A stretch of DNA of 64,000 bases from Hyphomonas sp. GTDB lineage: Bacteria; Pseudomonadota; Alphaproteobacteria; Caulobacterales; Hyphomonadaceae. The notes beneath the pieces are model-generated. The model saw nothing but the letters and a program-made list of their open reading frames with translations, was not told where the DNA came from and did not search any database. Within the stretch, counting starts at the first letter, position 1. The number at the start of each line of letters is the position of its first letter. Location of the stretch: the NCBI RefSeq assembly GCF_013823385.1, contig NZ_PNMA01000006.1, positions 1 through 64,000 of the forward strand. The letters are read 5' to 3'. Position numbers and translations under genes: made by a program. This document shows, one piece after another, positions 46,308 to 55,271 of this stretch.

Positions 46308-46853
46308 ATGGGCTACCAATCCCGCAAGGGCACTCGAACCGAACATACCCCTGCAGACCTTGATGTGTGGGTGCGCAAATATGGCGGCGCCTTGCGGAAT
46401 TATTTCCGCAAGCGGGCCCCTGCTGCGCTCGACCCCGAAGATCTGGTGCAGGAGGTTTTCGCCAAGATTGCGCGGAAGGCGGACCTTACAGAAGTCAGCA
46501 CGGTTGAATCCTATCTGTTCCGGACGGCCAACAGCGTCCTCGTCGACAGCATTCGCCGGTCGGCGGCGCGTGGCGGGGGCGCACATGAAACTTTTGAAGA
46601 AGAGCTGCACGGGCTGGCGGATTCTGATCCCGAACGCGTCTTGATAGGAAAGGAAGGAGTCAAACGGCTGATTTCAGCCCTCTACGAGCTGCCTGCCCCT
46701 GTTCGTCAGGCGTTTGCGCTCTACCATTTTGAGCAGTACAGGCACTCCGAGATTGCGAAGCATCTGAAAATATCGGTTAGTACGGTTGAAAAATATATGG
46801 CGCGAGCAAACGCACATCTGCTGACCCGGCTGGGCCGCAGTGATCGGTATTGA
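46308..46853 (+). CDS. FecI-type ECF RNA polymerase sigma factor
   Basis: 181-residue extracytoplasmic-function sigma factor. Region 2 is visible in LRNYFRKRAPAALDPEDLVQEVFAKIAR and YLFRTANSVLVDSIRR; region 4 in ALYELPAPVRQAFALYHFEQYRHSEIAKHLKISVSTVEKYMARA (read in parts). The ATG at 46308 gives the normal length; the frame is open 49 codons further upstream without a better ribosome site. It is followed after nine bases by a FecR-like gene and then by an STN-bearing receptor, the standard cell-surface signalling arrangement. Confidence 0.93.
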   Translation: MGYQSRKGTRTEHTPADLDVWVRKYGGALRNYFRKRAPAALDPEDLVQEVFAKIARKADLTEVSTVESYLFRTANSVLVDSIRRSAARGGGAHETFEEELHGLADSDPERVLIGKEGVKRLISALYELPAPVRQAFALYHFEQYRHSEIAKHLKISVSTVEKYMARANAHLLTRLGRSDRY

Positions 46854-46862
46854 TCTGGCGCC

Positions 46863-47888
46863 ATGAAGGATTCGGGTTCGAGAAAGAAGATGACGGTTCA
46901 TACCGCAGCAGCCGACTGGGATGCGCGCCTGCGCAATCCCGACTGCAGCGACGCTGAACGCGACGCCTTTCGCGCCTGGTACGAGGCAGACCCCAGCCAC
47001 CGAGAAGCCTATGAGCTTTTACAGGAGGCTGTCTCTTCTCTCCTGTCTGTCGCCCACTCTCCGGAGATGCGCGCGCTGCGGGATGCCGCGCTGAACGCGG
47101 GCCCCACGGCCGAAAAGCGACGGTATGCGCTGGTGGCGTGCCTGGCAGTGTTCGCCCTTATGGTGCCGGTGGCGGCCAACTTCCTGCGGCAGGGCAATGC
47201 GTCCCCCGGCCAGATCGAGACCGGAGCCGAGACCTATTATGCCACGGCGGTGGGCCAACGTTCCGGCATTACGCTGGAGGATGGCTCGGTGATCACGCTG
47301 AACACCGACAGCCGGGTGCATGTGGATTATTCCGGCGAGCAGCGGCTGATCACCCTGCTCAAGGGGCAGGCCCTGTTTGAAGTGGCCAAGGATCCGACCC
47401 GCCCCTTCATCGTCACCGCCGGCGCGCAGCGTGTGGTGGCGCTGGGCACGACATTTGACGTGCGCCTCAATGAAACGGCGGTTGAAGTCATCCTGGTGGA
47501 AGGCAAAGTCGAGATTGAGGAAGTGCCAGTTTCCGGCAGGAAGAAACCGGCGCCGCTGGTGCAGCTGGCCTCGGGCGAGCGGCTGGTGGCCACGCCCAAG
47601 GCGAGCCGGCCGGAAGTGACCAAAGTTGATACCAGCAAGGCCACCAGCTGGCGCGAAGGCTATGTCACCTTCGAGAATACACCCCTCACCGAGGCCATTG
47701 CCGAGATGAACCGTTATTCCACAGTGCGGATCATTCCCGAAGGCGAGGGCCTGGCCAGTCTTCACATCACCGGCCTCTTCCGCGCCGGCCAGCAGGCACG
47801 CTTCACCGAGGCGCTTCAGGTCTATTTTCCGATCGAAGCCCAGCGCGACGGGAATGTGATCGTGCTAAAAATGTCACAACCTCGCTAG
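46863..47888 (+). CDS. FecR-family anti-sigma/sigma regulator
   Basis: 341-residue inner-membrane regulator. The N-terminal cytoplasmic domain (DWDARLRNPDCSDAERDAFRAWYEADPSHREAYE, in parts) is the DUF4880-type sigma-binding part. One membrane helix follows (YALVACLAVFALMVPVAANFL), then the periplasmic FecR domain (TYYATAVGQRSGITLEDGSVITLNTDSRV, LLKGQALFEVAKDPTRPF, LGTTFDVRL) and a C-terminal STN-like segment (YVTFENTPLTEAIAEMNRYS). It should pass the signal from the receptor to the sigma factor. The start is uncertain between 46863 and the ATG at 46893. Confidence 0.93.
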   Translation: MKDSGSRKKMTVHTAAADWDARLRNPDCSDAERDAFRAWYEADPSHREAYELLQEAVSSLLSVAHSPEMRALRDAALNAGPTAEKRRYALVACLAVFALMVPVAANFLRQGNASPGQIETGAETYYATAVGQRSGITLEDGSVITLNTDSRVHVDYSGEQRLITLLKGQALFEVAKDPTRPFIVTAGAQRVVALGTTFDVRLNETAVEVILVEGKVEIEEVPVSGRKKPAPLVQLASGERLVATPKASRPEVTKVDTSKATSWREGYVTFENTPLTEAIAEMNRYSTVRIIPEGEGLASLHITGLFRAGQQARFTEALQVYFPIEAQRDGNVIVLKMSQPR

Positions 47889-48009
47889 ATTGTTACTTGC
47901 CTGTCATATTTGGCAGGCGGGTTTGCCCAGTCCCTTGCGTCCTAGGCATTGAAGACGCTTCCCGTGGGGAACAGGAAGCGCGCAGCCCGCAAGAAGCAAT
48001 GAGGACAAG

Positions 48010-51000
48010 ATGACAAGCAGGACTTCCCAGAACAAACTGAAGCGCGGCGTGATGAGCGGCGCTGCCCTCACCGCCCTGATGGCGGGATCGGCCATCGCAG
48101 AGCCTGTGCAGTTTTCTGTTCCTCCAGGATCGCTTTCCAAAGCCCTGACGGATTTCTCCCGCCAGAGCGATCGTGAAATCCTAGTCTCCGCAGACCTGGT
48201 GGCCGGCAAGCAGAGCACCGGCCTGGAAGGCACGTATGAGCCTGAAGATGCGCTGAGCGCGCTGATCTCCAATGCAGGGCTCAGCTACCGGGTGACGCCA
48301 TCCGACGTGTTCCTGATCGACGCTTCCGCCATTGAGCAGACGAGCCCGGATCAGGAAGTCATCAACGAAAGCAGCGTTCAGGCCGAGCCCGTTATTCAGA
48401 CGGCTGAGGCGGCCACCGAAGAACGCCGTGAACAGACGATCGTGGTTGTCGGCTCTCACATTCAGGGCGCGCGCACCACCGACGCCCTGCCCGTCACGCT
48501 GATCGGCCAGGAACAGCTGGCCGCGATCGGCGCAGACTCGGGCGATGACCTCTTCCGCTCCATCCCGCAGATGGGCGACGTGACCTTCAACAGCACCTAC
48601 CTGCCCCAGTCGAGCAACGCGGCCCGCGGCGATGTCGGCTCTGTCAACCTGCGCAACCTCGGCATCGGCAACACGCTCGTGCTGCTCAATGGCCGCCGGG
48701 TGGTTCTCCACCCGACCTCGCGCGCCAACGAGAACCTCGTCCCGGTTCTGACCTACAACACAAACGCCATCCCGACCGCCGGCGTCAGCCGGATTGAGGT
48801 TCTGCGCGATGGCGCCGCAGCCATCTATGGCGCAGATGCCGTGGCCGGCGTGGTCAACACCGTGCTGCGCGAAGTGAACAATGGCGGCGACCTGACCGTC
48901 CAGTATGGCGGCGCGGAAGGCACTGACCTGCGCCAGCTTGATGTCAACGGCACCTTCGGCACCGATTTCGCGGACGGGCGCGGCAACATCTCCCTGTTCC
49001 TCGGCTATACGGATCGCTCCGATCTTTCGACGACGGATCAAAGCTGGACGGCGACCTCCGACCGCCGCAGCTTCTTCACCGGCACCGACTTTGAGGGCGT
49101 TGGCACGCTCGACCGCACTAGCACCATCAGCGGCTGGGGCAACTTTGCTACGGTTGGCACCGGCACCGTGCGCCAGAATGGCGTGGCTGTAACGACGGCG
49201 GCGGGCGCCTTCTCGATCATTCCATCTGCGAACGGAAACTGTGTTGCCGCCATCGCTGATGGCGTCTGCCTGCGTTCCGGCAACCGCGCAACGACCGGCG
49301 CGGACCGCAATACGCGCTATGACACCAACGCTGTCGGCACTTCGCTGATGCCGGAAGTCGAGCGGATCAACCTCTTCTCCACCTTCCGCTATGACATGCC
49401 AGGCGGCATGCAGACATTCGGCGAAGTGGGCTATTATTTTGCCGAAACGAACGCGCTGCAGCAATCCTCCACGATGCTGAGCTCTGCCCGTATCACCGTT
49501 CCGTCCACGAACTACTGGAACCCCTTCGGGGCCACGCTGCTCCCTGATGGCAGTGTCAATCCCAACCGCCTGCCCGGCCTCAACATCTCGCCGAATGGCG
49601 CCGACATCACGCTGACGAGCTATCGCTTCGATGATTTCGGGCTTTCGAATGTGAATGTTGAAAATCACCAGTTCCGTTTCCTGACGGGCGTTCGCGGCGA
49701 AATCGGCAATTTCGACTGGGAAAGCGCGCTGCTCTATTCCCGCGCTAGCGTGCGCGATGCGCAGGACGGCGTTTCGGCGACCCGCCTTCAGGAAGCTCTG
49801 TCCTGGTCGACCCCGGACGCCTACAATCCGTTCAATGGCGCCAACCCGGCAGATCCCCAGGGTCTCGACACACGCCTGTCGAATGCCGCAGCGCTTGATC
49901 ATGCCCGTATCCGTACGGAGCGTTACTCGCGCACCTCGCTTGCCCAATGGGATTTCAAGCTGAGCCGCCCTGATCTCTTCACCCTGCCGGGCGGCGATGT
50001 GGGCATGGCGACGGGCCTTGAGCTGCGCCGCGACCTGCAGCTTGATGACCGCGACAAGCATGTCGACGGAACAATTACGTTCACGGACACCGAGACCGGC
50101 ATCACCGTTCCCAGCGACCTGATCGGCACCAGCGATACGCCGGACACGAAAGGTTCGCGTTCGGTGGGTTCGGCCTTTATCGAATTCGCGGTGCCGCTGG
50201 TTTCACCGGAGATGAACGTTCCGCTGGTTCAAAGCCTCGAAATGCAGGCCGCCGGCCGGTATGAAAACTATTCGGATTTCGGCGATATCGCCAAGCCGAA
50301 GGTGGCTCTGTCCTGGACGGTGATCGACGGGCTTCGCTTCCGGGGTTCCTGGGCACAGTCCTTCCGCGCGCCCAACCTTGAGCAGCTGAACGCGACAGTG
50401 GTGTCCCGGTCGAACACACGCACCGACTGGGTACGCTGCGAGGCCGATGAACGGGCCGGACGCATTTCGAATTTCTCCGAATGCACAGGCTACGGATTTG
50501 CGACCACCGGCCGCCGCGCCGGCAACCCCGACCTGAAGGCCGAAACGGCTGACACCTGGACCATCGGTACCGTTCTGCAGCCGCGCATCATGCCTGATCA
50601 TTTCGGCTCGCTGACGCTGACCGCAGACCTCTGGAATGTTGAGCAGGAAGGCCTGATCGGCATCTATGGCGAAGGCAACGCCCTGATCCTTGACTATCTG
50701 CTGCGCACCGAGGGTCTGAGCAATCCGGATGTCATCCGCGCTGCGCCGACGGCGGACGAGATTGCCGCCTTTGCCGGAACGGGTCTCGATCCGGTGGGCC
50801 GCGTTCTCTACGTCAATGACGCTTACCGGAACCTTCAGCCGCAGAACCTGCGCGGGGTGGATTTCTCCGCATCGCTGGCCCTGCGGGAAACGCCGATTGG
50901 CCGGTTCAATTTCGATGTGAACGTCGCGCATCTTATCGAGTATGAGCGTGCAGCGTCTCCGGATATTCAGGTGCTTCTGGATGCGCGGACAACTGCGGAT

Positions 51001-51405
51001 GTCCGCGGGCCTGGCGAGATCAGCGCTGGCACGATCATTCCGGAAGGCGGGAACCTGATGCGTCAGGATGGTTCGCCGCGCTGGAAGTGGAACGCTTCTA
51101 TGACCTGGCAGCCCACCGAAGCCATCACGATTGGCGTATATACTCAGTACACTGGCTATTTCTGGGATACATCGATCCTGAACTCGGCGGGAGAAAACTG
51201 GCGCGTGGATGACCAACAGACGGTCAACCTCTATGCCCAATACGCTTTCGATGAGGGCTTCGCGCAGAACACGCGTGTTCGCCTCGGCGTCCGCAATGTC
51301 GGCGACCAGCTGCCACCGATGGACTCCAGCTCGACCGGCTATAATGGCGCGCTCTACCAGCCTTATGGGCGTTACTGGTATGCCAGCATCCGCAAGAGCT
51401 TCTGA
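48010..51405 (+). CDS. TonB-dependent transducer receptor with STN signalling domain
   Basis: 1131-residue outer-membrane receptor, larger than the others here. Signal peptide to about residue 30 (AALTALMAGSAIA), an STN domain at about 32-105 (VQFSVPPGSLSKALTDFSRQSDREILVSADLV, in parts), a TonB-box-like stretch (EQTIVVVGSHIQ), plug (LRNLGIGNTLVLLNGRRVVLHP, VEVLRDGAAAIYGADAVAGVVN, in parts) and barrel ending YASIRKSF. The STN domain would contact the FecR-like protein, so ligand binding should activate the FecI-type sigma factor and its target genes, probably including this one. GAGG precedes the ATG. The ligand is unknown; the plug type is common in carbohydrate-, peptide- or lipid-linked receptors rather than classic siderophore ones. 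A strong terminator follows. Confidence 0.93.
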   Translation: MTSRTSQNKLKRGVMSGAALTALMAGSAIAEPVQFSVPPGSLSKALTDFSRQSDREILVSADLVAGKQSTGLEGTYEPEDALSALISNAGLSYRVTPSDVFLIDASAIEQTSPDQEVINESSVQAEPVIQTAEAATEERREQTIVVVGSHIQGARTTDALPVTLIGQEQLAAIGADSGDDLFRSIPQMGDVTFNSTYLPQSSNAARGDVGSVNLRNLGIGNTLVLLNGRRVVLHPTSRANENLVPVLTYNTNAIPTAGVSRIEVLRDGAAAIYGADAVAGVVNTVLREVNNGGDLTVQYGGAEGTDLRQLDVNGTFGTDFADGRGNISLFLGYTDRSDLSTTDQSWTATSDRRSFFTGTDFEGVGTLDRTSTISGWGNFATVGTGTVRQNGVAVTTAAGAFSIIPSANGNCVAAIADGVCLRSGNRATTGADRNTRYDTNAVGTSLMPEVERINLFSTFRYDMPGGMQTFGEVGYYFAETNALQQSSTMLSSARITVPSTNYWNPFGATLLPDGSVNPNRLPGLNISPNGADITLTSYRFDDFGLSNVNVENHQFRFLTGVRGEIGNFDWESALLYSRASVRDAQDGVSATRLQEALSWSTPDAYNPFNGANPADPQGLDTRLSNAAALDHARIRTERYSRTSLAQWDFKLSRPDLFTLPGGDVGMATGLELRRDLQLDDRDKHVDGTITFTDTETGITVPSDLIGTSDTPDTKGSRSVGSAFIEFAVPLVSPEMNVPLVQSLEMQAAGRYENYSDFGDIAKPKVALSWTVIDGLRFRGSWAQSFRAPNLEQLNATVVSRSNTRTDWVRCEADERAGRISNFSECTGYGFATTGRRAGNPDLKAETADTWTIGTVLQPRIMPDHFGSLTLTADLWNVEQEGLIGIYGEGNALILDYLLRTEGLSNPDVIRAAPTADEIAAFAGTGLDPVGRVLYVNDAYRNLQPQNLRGVDFSASLALRETPIGRFNFDVNVAHLIEYERAASPDIQVLLDARTTADVRGPGEISAGTIIPEGGNLMRQDGSPRWKWNASMTWQPTEAITIGVYTQYTGYFWDTSILNSAGENWRVDDQQTVNLYAQYAFDEGFAQNTRVRLGVRNVGDQLPPMDSSSTGYNGALYQPYGRYWYASIRKSF

Positions 51406-51425
51406 TCAAGGCTCAGACAAAAACA

Positions 51426-51460
51426 AAGGCGGGCTGGAAACAGCCCGCCTTTTCTTTTTG
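51426..51460 (+). terminator. Rho-independent terminator after the STN receptor
   Basis: Eleven-bp stem AAGGCGGGCTG/CAGCCCGCCTT with a GAAA tetraloop (51437-51440), followed by TTTCTTTTT. Confidence 0.93.
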
Positions 51461-51495
51461 CCCGGACGCTGCAGCGAAGCCGCGGGAAAACCGGA

Positions 51496-52728
51496 TTATC
51501 CCTCCAGGCTGACTTCCGGCTTACGGCCTGAAATCTGATCTGCGACGACCCGCGCAGAGCCGCAGGACATGGTCCAGCCGAGTGTGCCATGGCCAGTGTT
51601 CAGCCAGAGATTCTCGAACTTCGAGCGACCGACAAAAGGCACGCCATTCGGCGTCATCGGCCGGTGGCCGCACCAGAGGTTGCGTTCCTCCGATACCGTC
51701 ACGCCAGGGAAGAGGCTGAAGACAGACCGCTCCAGCGTGCGCAGACGCTGCGGGCGCAAGCTGCGGTCAAAACCGGCGAGCTCTGCCATGCCGCCAACCC
51801 GTACGCGATCCCCCAGGCGGGTGATCGCGACCTTGAAGGTTTCGTCCAGAAGCGTCGATTGCGGGGCGCGCGTTTCATCCGTGATCGGCACGGTTATGGA
51901 ATAACCCTTCACCGGATAGACCGGCAGGCCGATCCCCAGCGGCCGGGCGAGCACGGGAGACCAGGCACCGCAGGCCAGAACAAAGGCGTCTGCCTCGACC
52001 GGCTTGCCGCCGATACGAGCGCTGACCCGGCCGCCGTTTTGAAAGAGGCCATCAATGGAAGTGTTCCACATGAACTGCACGCCGCGTGCTTCTGCAATTG
52101 CAGCCAAAGCATTGGTAAACTTGAAGCAATCGCCCGTCTCATCCCCAGGCAAGCGCAGCCCGCCAACGATAGGATCGATTGCATGGGCCAAGCCCGGCTC
52201 AGCGCGGCGGCAGCCCCCCACACCCAGAAGCTCGAAATCAATACCGCCGGATTTCAGGACTTCGATATCGCGCGCGGCGCCGTCATATTGTTTCTGGGTA
52301 CGGAAGAGTTGCAACGTCCCCAAGGTTCGGTGATCATAATCGATGGATTCTGCGGCGCGCAGATCCCGCAGCATACCGCGGCTGTAGGTGGCCAGGCGGA
52401 CCATTTTTTCCTTGTTGGCCGCGTAGCGCGCAGGCGTACAATTGCGCAGCATGGCGAGACACCAGGCCACCATGGCGGGGCTGAGCTTGTGATATTGGAT
52501 GATGAGGGGGGCGTGTTCCATGAACAGCCATTTGAGCGCCTTCTGCGGCACATCCGGCGAGGCCCAGGGAGACGCATAACCCGGCGAAATCTCGCCCGCA
52601 TTGCCAAAGCTGGTTTCCAGTGCCGGGCCGCTCATGCGGTCCACCACGGTCACGTCATGGCCATCGCGCGCGGCGTAGTAGGCGGTTGTGATTCCCACGA
52701 CGCCGGCGCCCAGAATGACGACTTTCAT
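51496..52728 (-). CDS. dadA: D-amino acid dehydrogenase DadA-like flavoprotein
   Basis: 410-residue FAD enzyme of the DadA/glycine-oxidase family. The nucleotide-binding motif is MKVVILGAGVVGITTAYYAARDGHDVTVVDR (in parts); ETSFGNAGEISPGYASPWASP and the C-terminal GHRPMTPNGVPFVGRS and NTGHGTLGWTMSCGSA are DadA signatures. It would oxidise D-amino acids to 2-oxo acids and pass electrons to the respiratory chain. It overlaps the alanine racemase gene by ATGA, the classical dad pairing in which the racemase supplies D-alanine. Here the operon also begins with a class III aminotransferase, so the substrate may be another amino acid. Confidence 0.92.
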   Translation of the reverse strand: MKVVILGAGVVGITTAYYAARDGHDVTVVDRMSGPALETSFGNAGEISPGYASPWASPDVPQKALKWLFMEHAPLIIQYHKLSPAMVAWCLAMLRNCTPARYAANKEKMVRLATYSRGMLRDLRAAESIDYDHRTLGTLQLFRTQKQYDGAARDIEVLKSGGIDFELLGVGGCRRAEPGLAHAIDPIVGGLRLPGDETGDCFKFTNALAAIAEARGVQFMWNTSIDGLFQNGGRVSARIGGKPVEADAFVLACGAWSPVLARPLGIGLPVYPVKGYSITVPITDETRAPQSTLLDETFKVAITRLGDRVRVGGMAELAGFDRSLRPQRLRTLERSVFSLFPGVTVSEERNLWCGHRPMTPNGVPFVGRSKFENLWLNTGHGTLGWTMSCGSARVVADQISGRKPEVSLEG

Positions 52729-53915
52729 GACTGTGTCTCCTCTCCACTGAGGGATGGCGAGTTGATATAGCTGCGGGCGAAACGTTGCCCGAGACTGGTT
52801 AGGATTTCGTGCGGCGTGGTGGCGATCTGGCCGGCAAGGTCCGCAACGGACTGATTGGGGCCGATCAGCTCCACACTGTCGCCGGGCCGGATACGCCCTT
52901 CGGGCAGGTTCGTCACGTCCACCATGCAGCTGTCCATGGAGATGCGGCCAAGGATGGGCAGGCGCTGCCCGGCGAACCAGGCGGCGCCCTTGCCGCTGAG
53001 CGCGCGGGGCCAGCCATCGGCGTAGCCTGCGGAAATCGTGGCGGCGCGCAGGGGACGGTCTGCGATGTAATCGAAGCCGTAGCCGATGCCTGTCCCCGCC
53101 GGGATGTTCCGCAACTGGATAACACGCGCTTCCAGGCGGATGGCAGGCTGCATTCCCGGCGCGCCGCCGGGGCCCGGCTCTACGCCGTAAAGCACAAGGC
53201 CTGGGCGGAGAACATCGCCGGCCGCTTCCGGGAGGAACAGGGCGGCGGCGGAATTGGCGAGGGACCGCGGCACTGAGGGCATGCGCGCATAGAAGCGGGC
53301 AAAGCGGCAGATCTGGTCCGCATTCGCTGGCGCGCCGGGCATGTCAGCACATGCCATATGGGTCATCAGGAGGCGGATGTTCACCTGACCGGCAAAGTCC
53401 GGCCAGTCCAGGACCTCGTCAAGTTCCGCTTCGCTCAGGCCGAGACGGGACATGCCGGTATCGACCTGAAGGGCAGCGGGCAAATCGCGCCCCAGATCAA
53501 CCGCGAGCGTGTACCAGGCACGTGCCTGCTCCGGCGTGCTGAGCACGGGACGGATACCCGCCTCTGCGCAAAGCAGCTCGCTGCCGGGGGCGAGGCCATT
53601 GAGGACAAAGAGGACAGCATCTGTTGGCAGGAGGGGCTTCAGCGCAATCGCTTCGGCAAGATGGGCGACGAAGAAATCTCGCGCCCCCTGCCCTGCGAGC
53701 GTGGAGGCAACCTGGTCGGCGCCGAGGCCATAGGCATCCGCCTTCACAACGGCGCCGACGCGCGCAGCCGGGTGCATCGCGCAGAGGCGGCGATAGTTGG
53801 CGGCGATGGCGCCCATATCAATTGTCAGCCGGCCGGCCTCATCCGTAGACGGATGCCAGTTGCTCATCTGCTCAGTCTGGAATTGAGGCGCCGGCGCGGC
53901 TGCCTCAGTGTCCAT
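52725..53915 (-). CDS. alr: Alanine racemase
   Basis: About 396-residue PLP enzyme. The cofactor lysine is Lys58 in VVKADAYGLG. The second catalytic tyrosine belongs to ISAGYADGWPR, and GRISMDSCMVDVTNLP, HMACAD and LYGVEPG are typical of Alr. The frame is open upstream to 54005 but overlaps the aminotransferase; I chose the ATG at 53915, which overlaps the aminotransferase end by 11 bases. MSNWHPS at 53867 is an alternative start. With dadA downstream (ATGA overlap) it probably serves catabolism (DadX role) rather than cell-wall synthesis. The substrate range could include serine or other amino acids. Confidence 0.9.
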   Translation of the reverse strand: MDTEAAAPAPQFQTEQMSNWHPSTDEAGRLTIDMGAIAANYRRLCAMHPAARVGAVVKADAYGLGADQVASTLAGQGARDFFVAHLAEAIALKPLLPTDAVLFVLNGLAPGSELLCAEAGIRPVLSTPEQARAWYTLAVDLGRDLPAALQVDTGMSRLGLSEAELDEVLDWPDFAGQVNIRLLMTHMACADMPGAPANADQICRFARFYARMPSVPRSLANSAAALFLPEAAGDVLRPGLVLYGVEPGPGGAPGMQPAIRLEARVIQLRNIPAGTGIGYGFDYIADRPLRAATISAGYADGWPRALSGKGAAWFAGQRLPILGRISMDSCMVDVTNLPEGRIRPGDSVELIGPNQSVADLAGQIATTPHEILTSLGQRFARSYINSPSLSGEETQS

Positions 53916-55182
53916 CCGTGAGCAGCCCGAGGATCGCCAATTTCTCGATGCGGGGCAGCGTGCCCGCCTCGCGCACGAATTTGAAGGCGTCATCAGCGAC
54001 TTCAACCGTATGGTCGATGTCGGCGTCGGTCATGGCGGCGCAGATGAACATGTTGTGCCAGGGATGGAAGTAGACGCCACGCTTCAGCAGAGCCTGGTTC
54101 CAGGCATAGCCTTTGGAATAGCCCGGATCATCATCAAACATGATGAGCGGCATTTCTGCCGGGCCGGTCTGGCGGAGGGCGAAGCCGTGACGGTTTGCGG
54201 CCTCGTCCAATCCCGTGCGCAGGCGCTGGCCGAGGGCCTGGGTGCGCTCAAGATAGTCCGTGTCGCGGATCAGGCGCAGGGTTTCGAGGCTTGCAGCCAT
54301 CGGCGCGGCCGAGAACCAGAAGGAGCCGGTGGCGTAGATTGTAGCGGCGGCGTTGCGGGCCTTTTCGGCGCCAAGCAATGCCGAGATCGGGTGGCCGTTG
54401 GCGATGGCCTTGCCCCAGCTGGAGAGGTCGGGTTTCACGCCGACGCGCGCCCAGCTGGAATCGCGGGCGAGGCGAAAACCGGCGCGCACATCGTCCACGA
54501 TCAACAGGGCCTCTTTCTCATCGCAGAGCTCACGGGCCCGGCGGGCGTATTCCGTTGTCGGATCTTCCTGATCGACGAAAGTATCGTGTTTAATCGGCGA
54601 AGCGAAGATGGCGGCAAGATCATCGCCCGCCTTGCGCACGGCCTCTTCGAGGCTGGCGACATCATTATAGGTGTAGAACACCTGGTTGGCGCGGTCGCTG
54701 GGCGCGGTGCCGTTCCTGACCGGCGTGCACCAGGGAGCGGCGCCGTGATAGGCGCCCTTGGCCAGCACGATCGTGTTCTTGCGGGTGAAGTTGCGGGCGA
54801 CCATCATGGCCATCGTGGTGGCGTCAGTTCCGTTCTTGCAGAAGATCGCCCAGTCTGCGTGGGAAACCATCGCGGTCATCTGCTCGGCAAGCTCGACCAT
54901 CAGGCCGGCGGGGCCGGTCATGGTGTCGCCTTTCTTCAGCTGGCTGATATAGGCCGCATCGATGCTTTCATGGCCGTAGCCGAAGAGATTTGGGCCGTAT
55001 CCGCACATATAGTCGATGTAGCGGTTGCCGTCAGCGTCCCACATATAGGCGCCGGACGCGCGGTCAAAGAACTGCGGATAGTCATCAGGAAGCAGGCGGA
55101 CGGACTGGTGACCATACATGCCGCCGGGAATGACCGCTTCGGCCCGTTCACGCAAAGCCTTGTCCACTGAGTTCGTCCACAT
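53905..55182 (-). CDS. Class III PLP-dependent aminotransferase (glutamate-1-semialdehyde-aminomutase-like)
   Basis: 425-residue enzyme. PLP lysine is Lys258 in SSWGKAIANGHP; IVDDVRAGFR (228-237) holds the aspartate that binds the pyridine nitrogen, with a second Asp where most relatives have Glu. The N-terminal VIPGGMYGHQSV and YIDYMCGYGPNLFGYGH resemble the HemL clade. A dedicated tetrapyrrole role is unlikely, because alphaproteobacteria normally make aminolevulinate by the Shemin route and the operon is amino-acid catabolic. It probably transaminates or isomerises an amino acid or amino ketone. First gene of the aminotransferase-alr-dadA operon, divergent from the PfkB-type kinase with an inverted repeat between. 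Confidence 0.85.
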   Translation of the reverse strand: MWTNSVDKALRERAEAVIPGGMYGHQSVRLLPDDYPQFFDRASGAYMWDADGNRYIDYMCGYGPNLFGYGHESIDAAYISQLKKGDTMTGPAGLMVELAEQMTAMVSHADWAIFCKNGTDATTMAMMVARNFTRKNTIVLAKGAYHGAAPWCTPVRNGTAPSDRANQVFYTYNDVASLEEAVRKAGDDLAAIFASPIKHDTFVDQEDPTTEYARRARELCDEKEALLIVDDVRAGFRLARDSSWARVGVKPDLSSWGKAIANGHPISALLGAEKARNAAATIYATGSFWFSAAPMAASLETLRLIRDTDYLERTQALGQRLRTGLDEAANRHGFALRQTGPAEMPLIMFDDDPGYSKGYAWNQALLKRGVYFHPWHNMFICAAMTDADIDHTVEVADDAFKFVREAGTLPRIEKLAILGLLTDGH

Positions 55183-55205
55183 GTTGTCCTCGCCAATTTT
55201 TCCGA

Positions 55206-55227
55206 TAAGATAGTTTTGACTATCTTA
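55206..55227. promoter_or_regulatory. GntR/FadR-type operator between divergent operons
   Basis: Perfect 9-bp inverted repeat TAAGATAGT (55206-55214) and ACTATCTTA (55219-55227) with a TTTG spacer. AGT-N4-ACT half-sites resemble GntR (FadR-type) operators. It lies 24 bases from the aminotransferase start and 45 from the kinase start, so one regulator could control both. Confidence 0.65.
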
Positions 55228-55271
55228 CTTAAGACCGGTATGGACGCAAGGTAAATTCGGGAGGAAATCGG

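Noticed and set aside
47891-47918. A Pho-box-like CTGTCAT between fecR and the STN receptor
   Set aside because: Only one half-site is present; a functional Pho box needs two direct repeats. It may instead be part of a weak stem (GCCTG/CAGGC).
48181-50061. 626-codon open frame on the minus strand inside the STN receptor gene
   Set aside because: Mirror frame of a well-supported receptor; composition dominated by Arg/Ala/Gly/His without family motifs.
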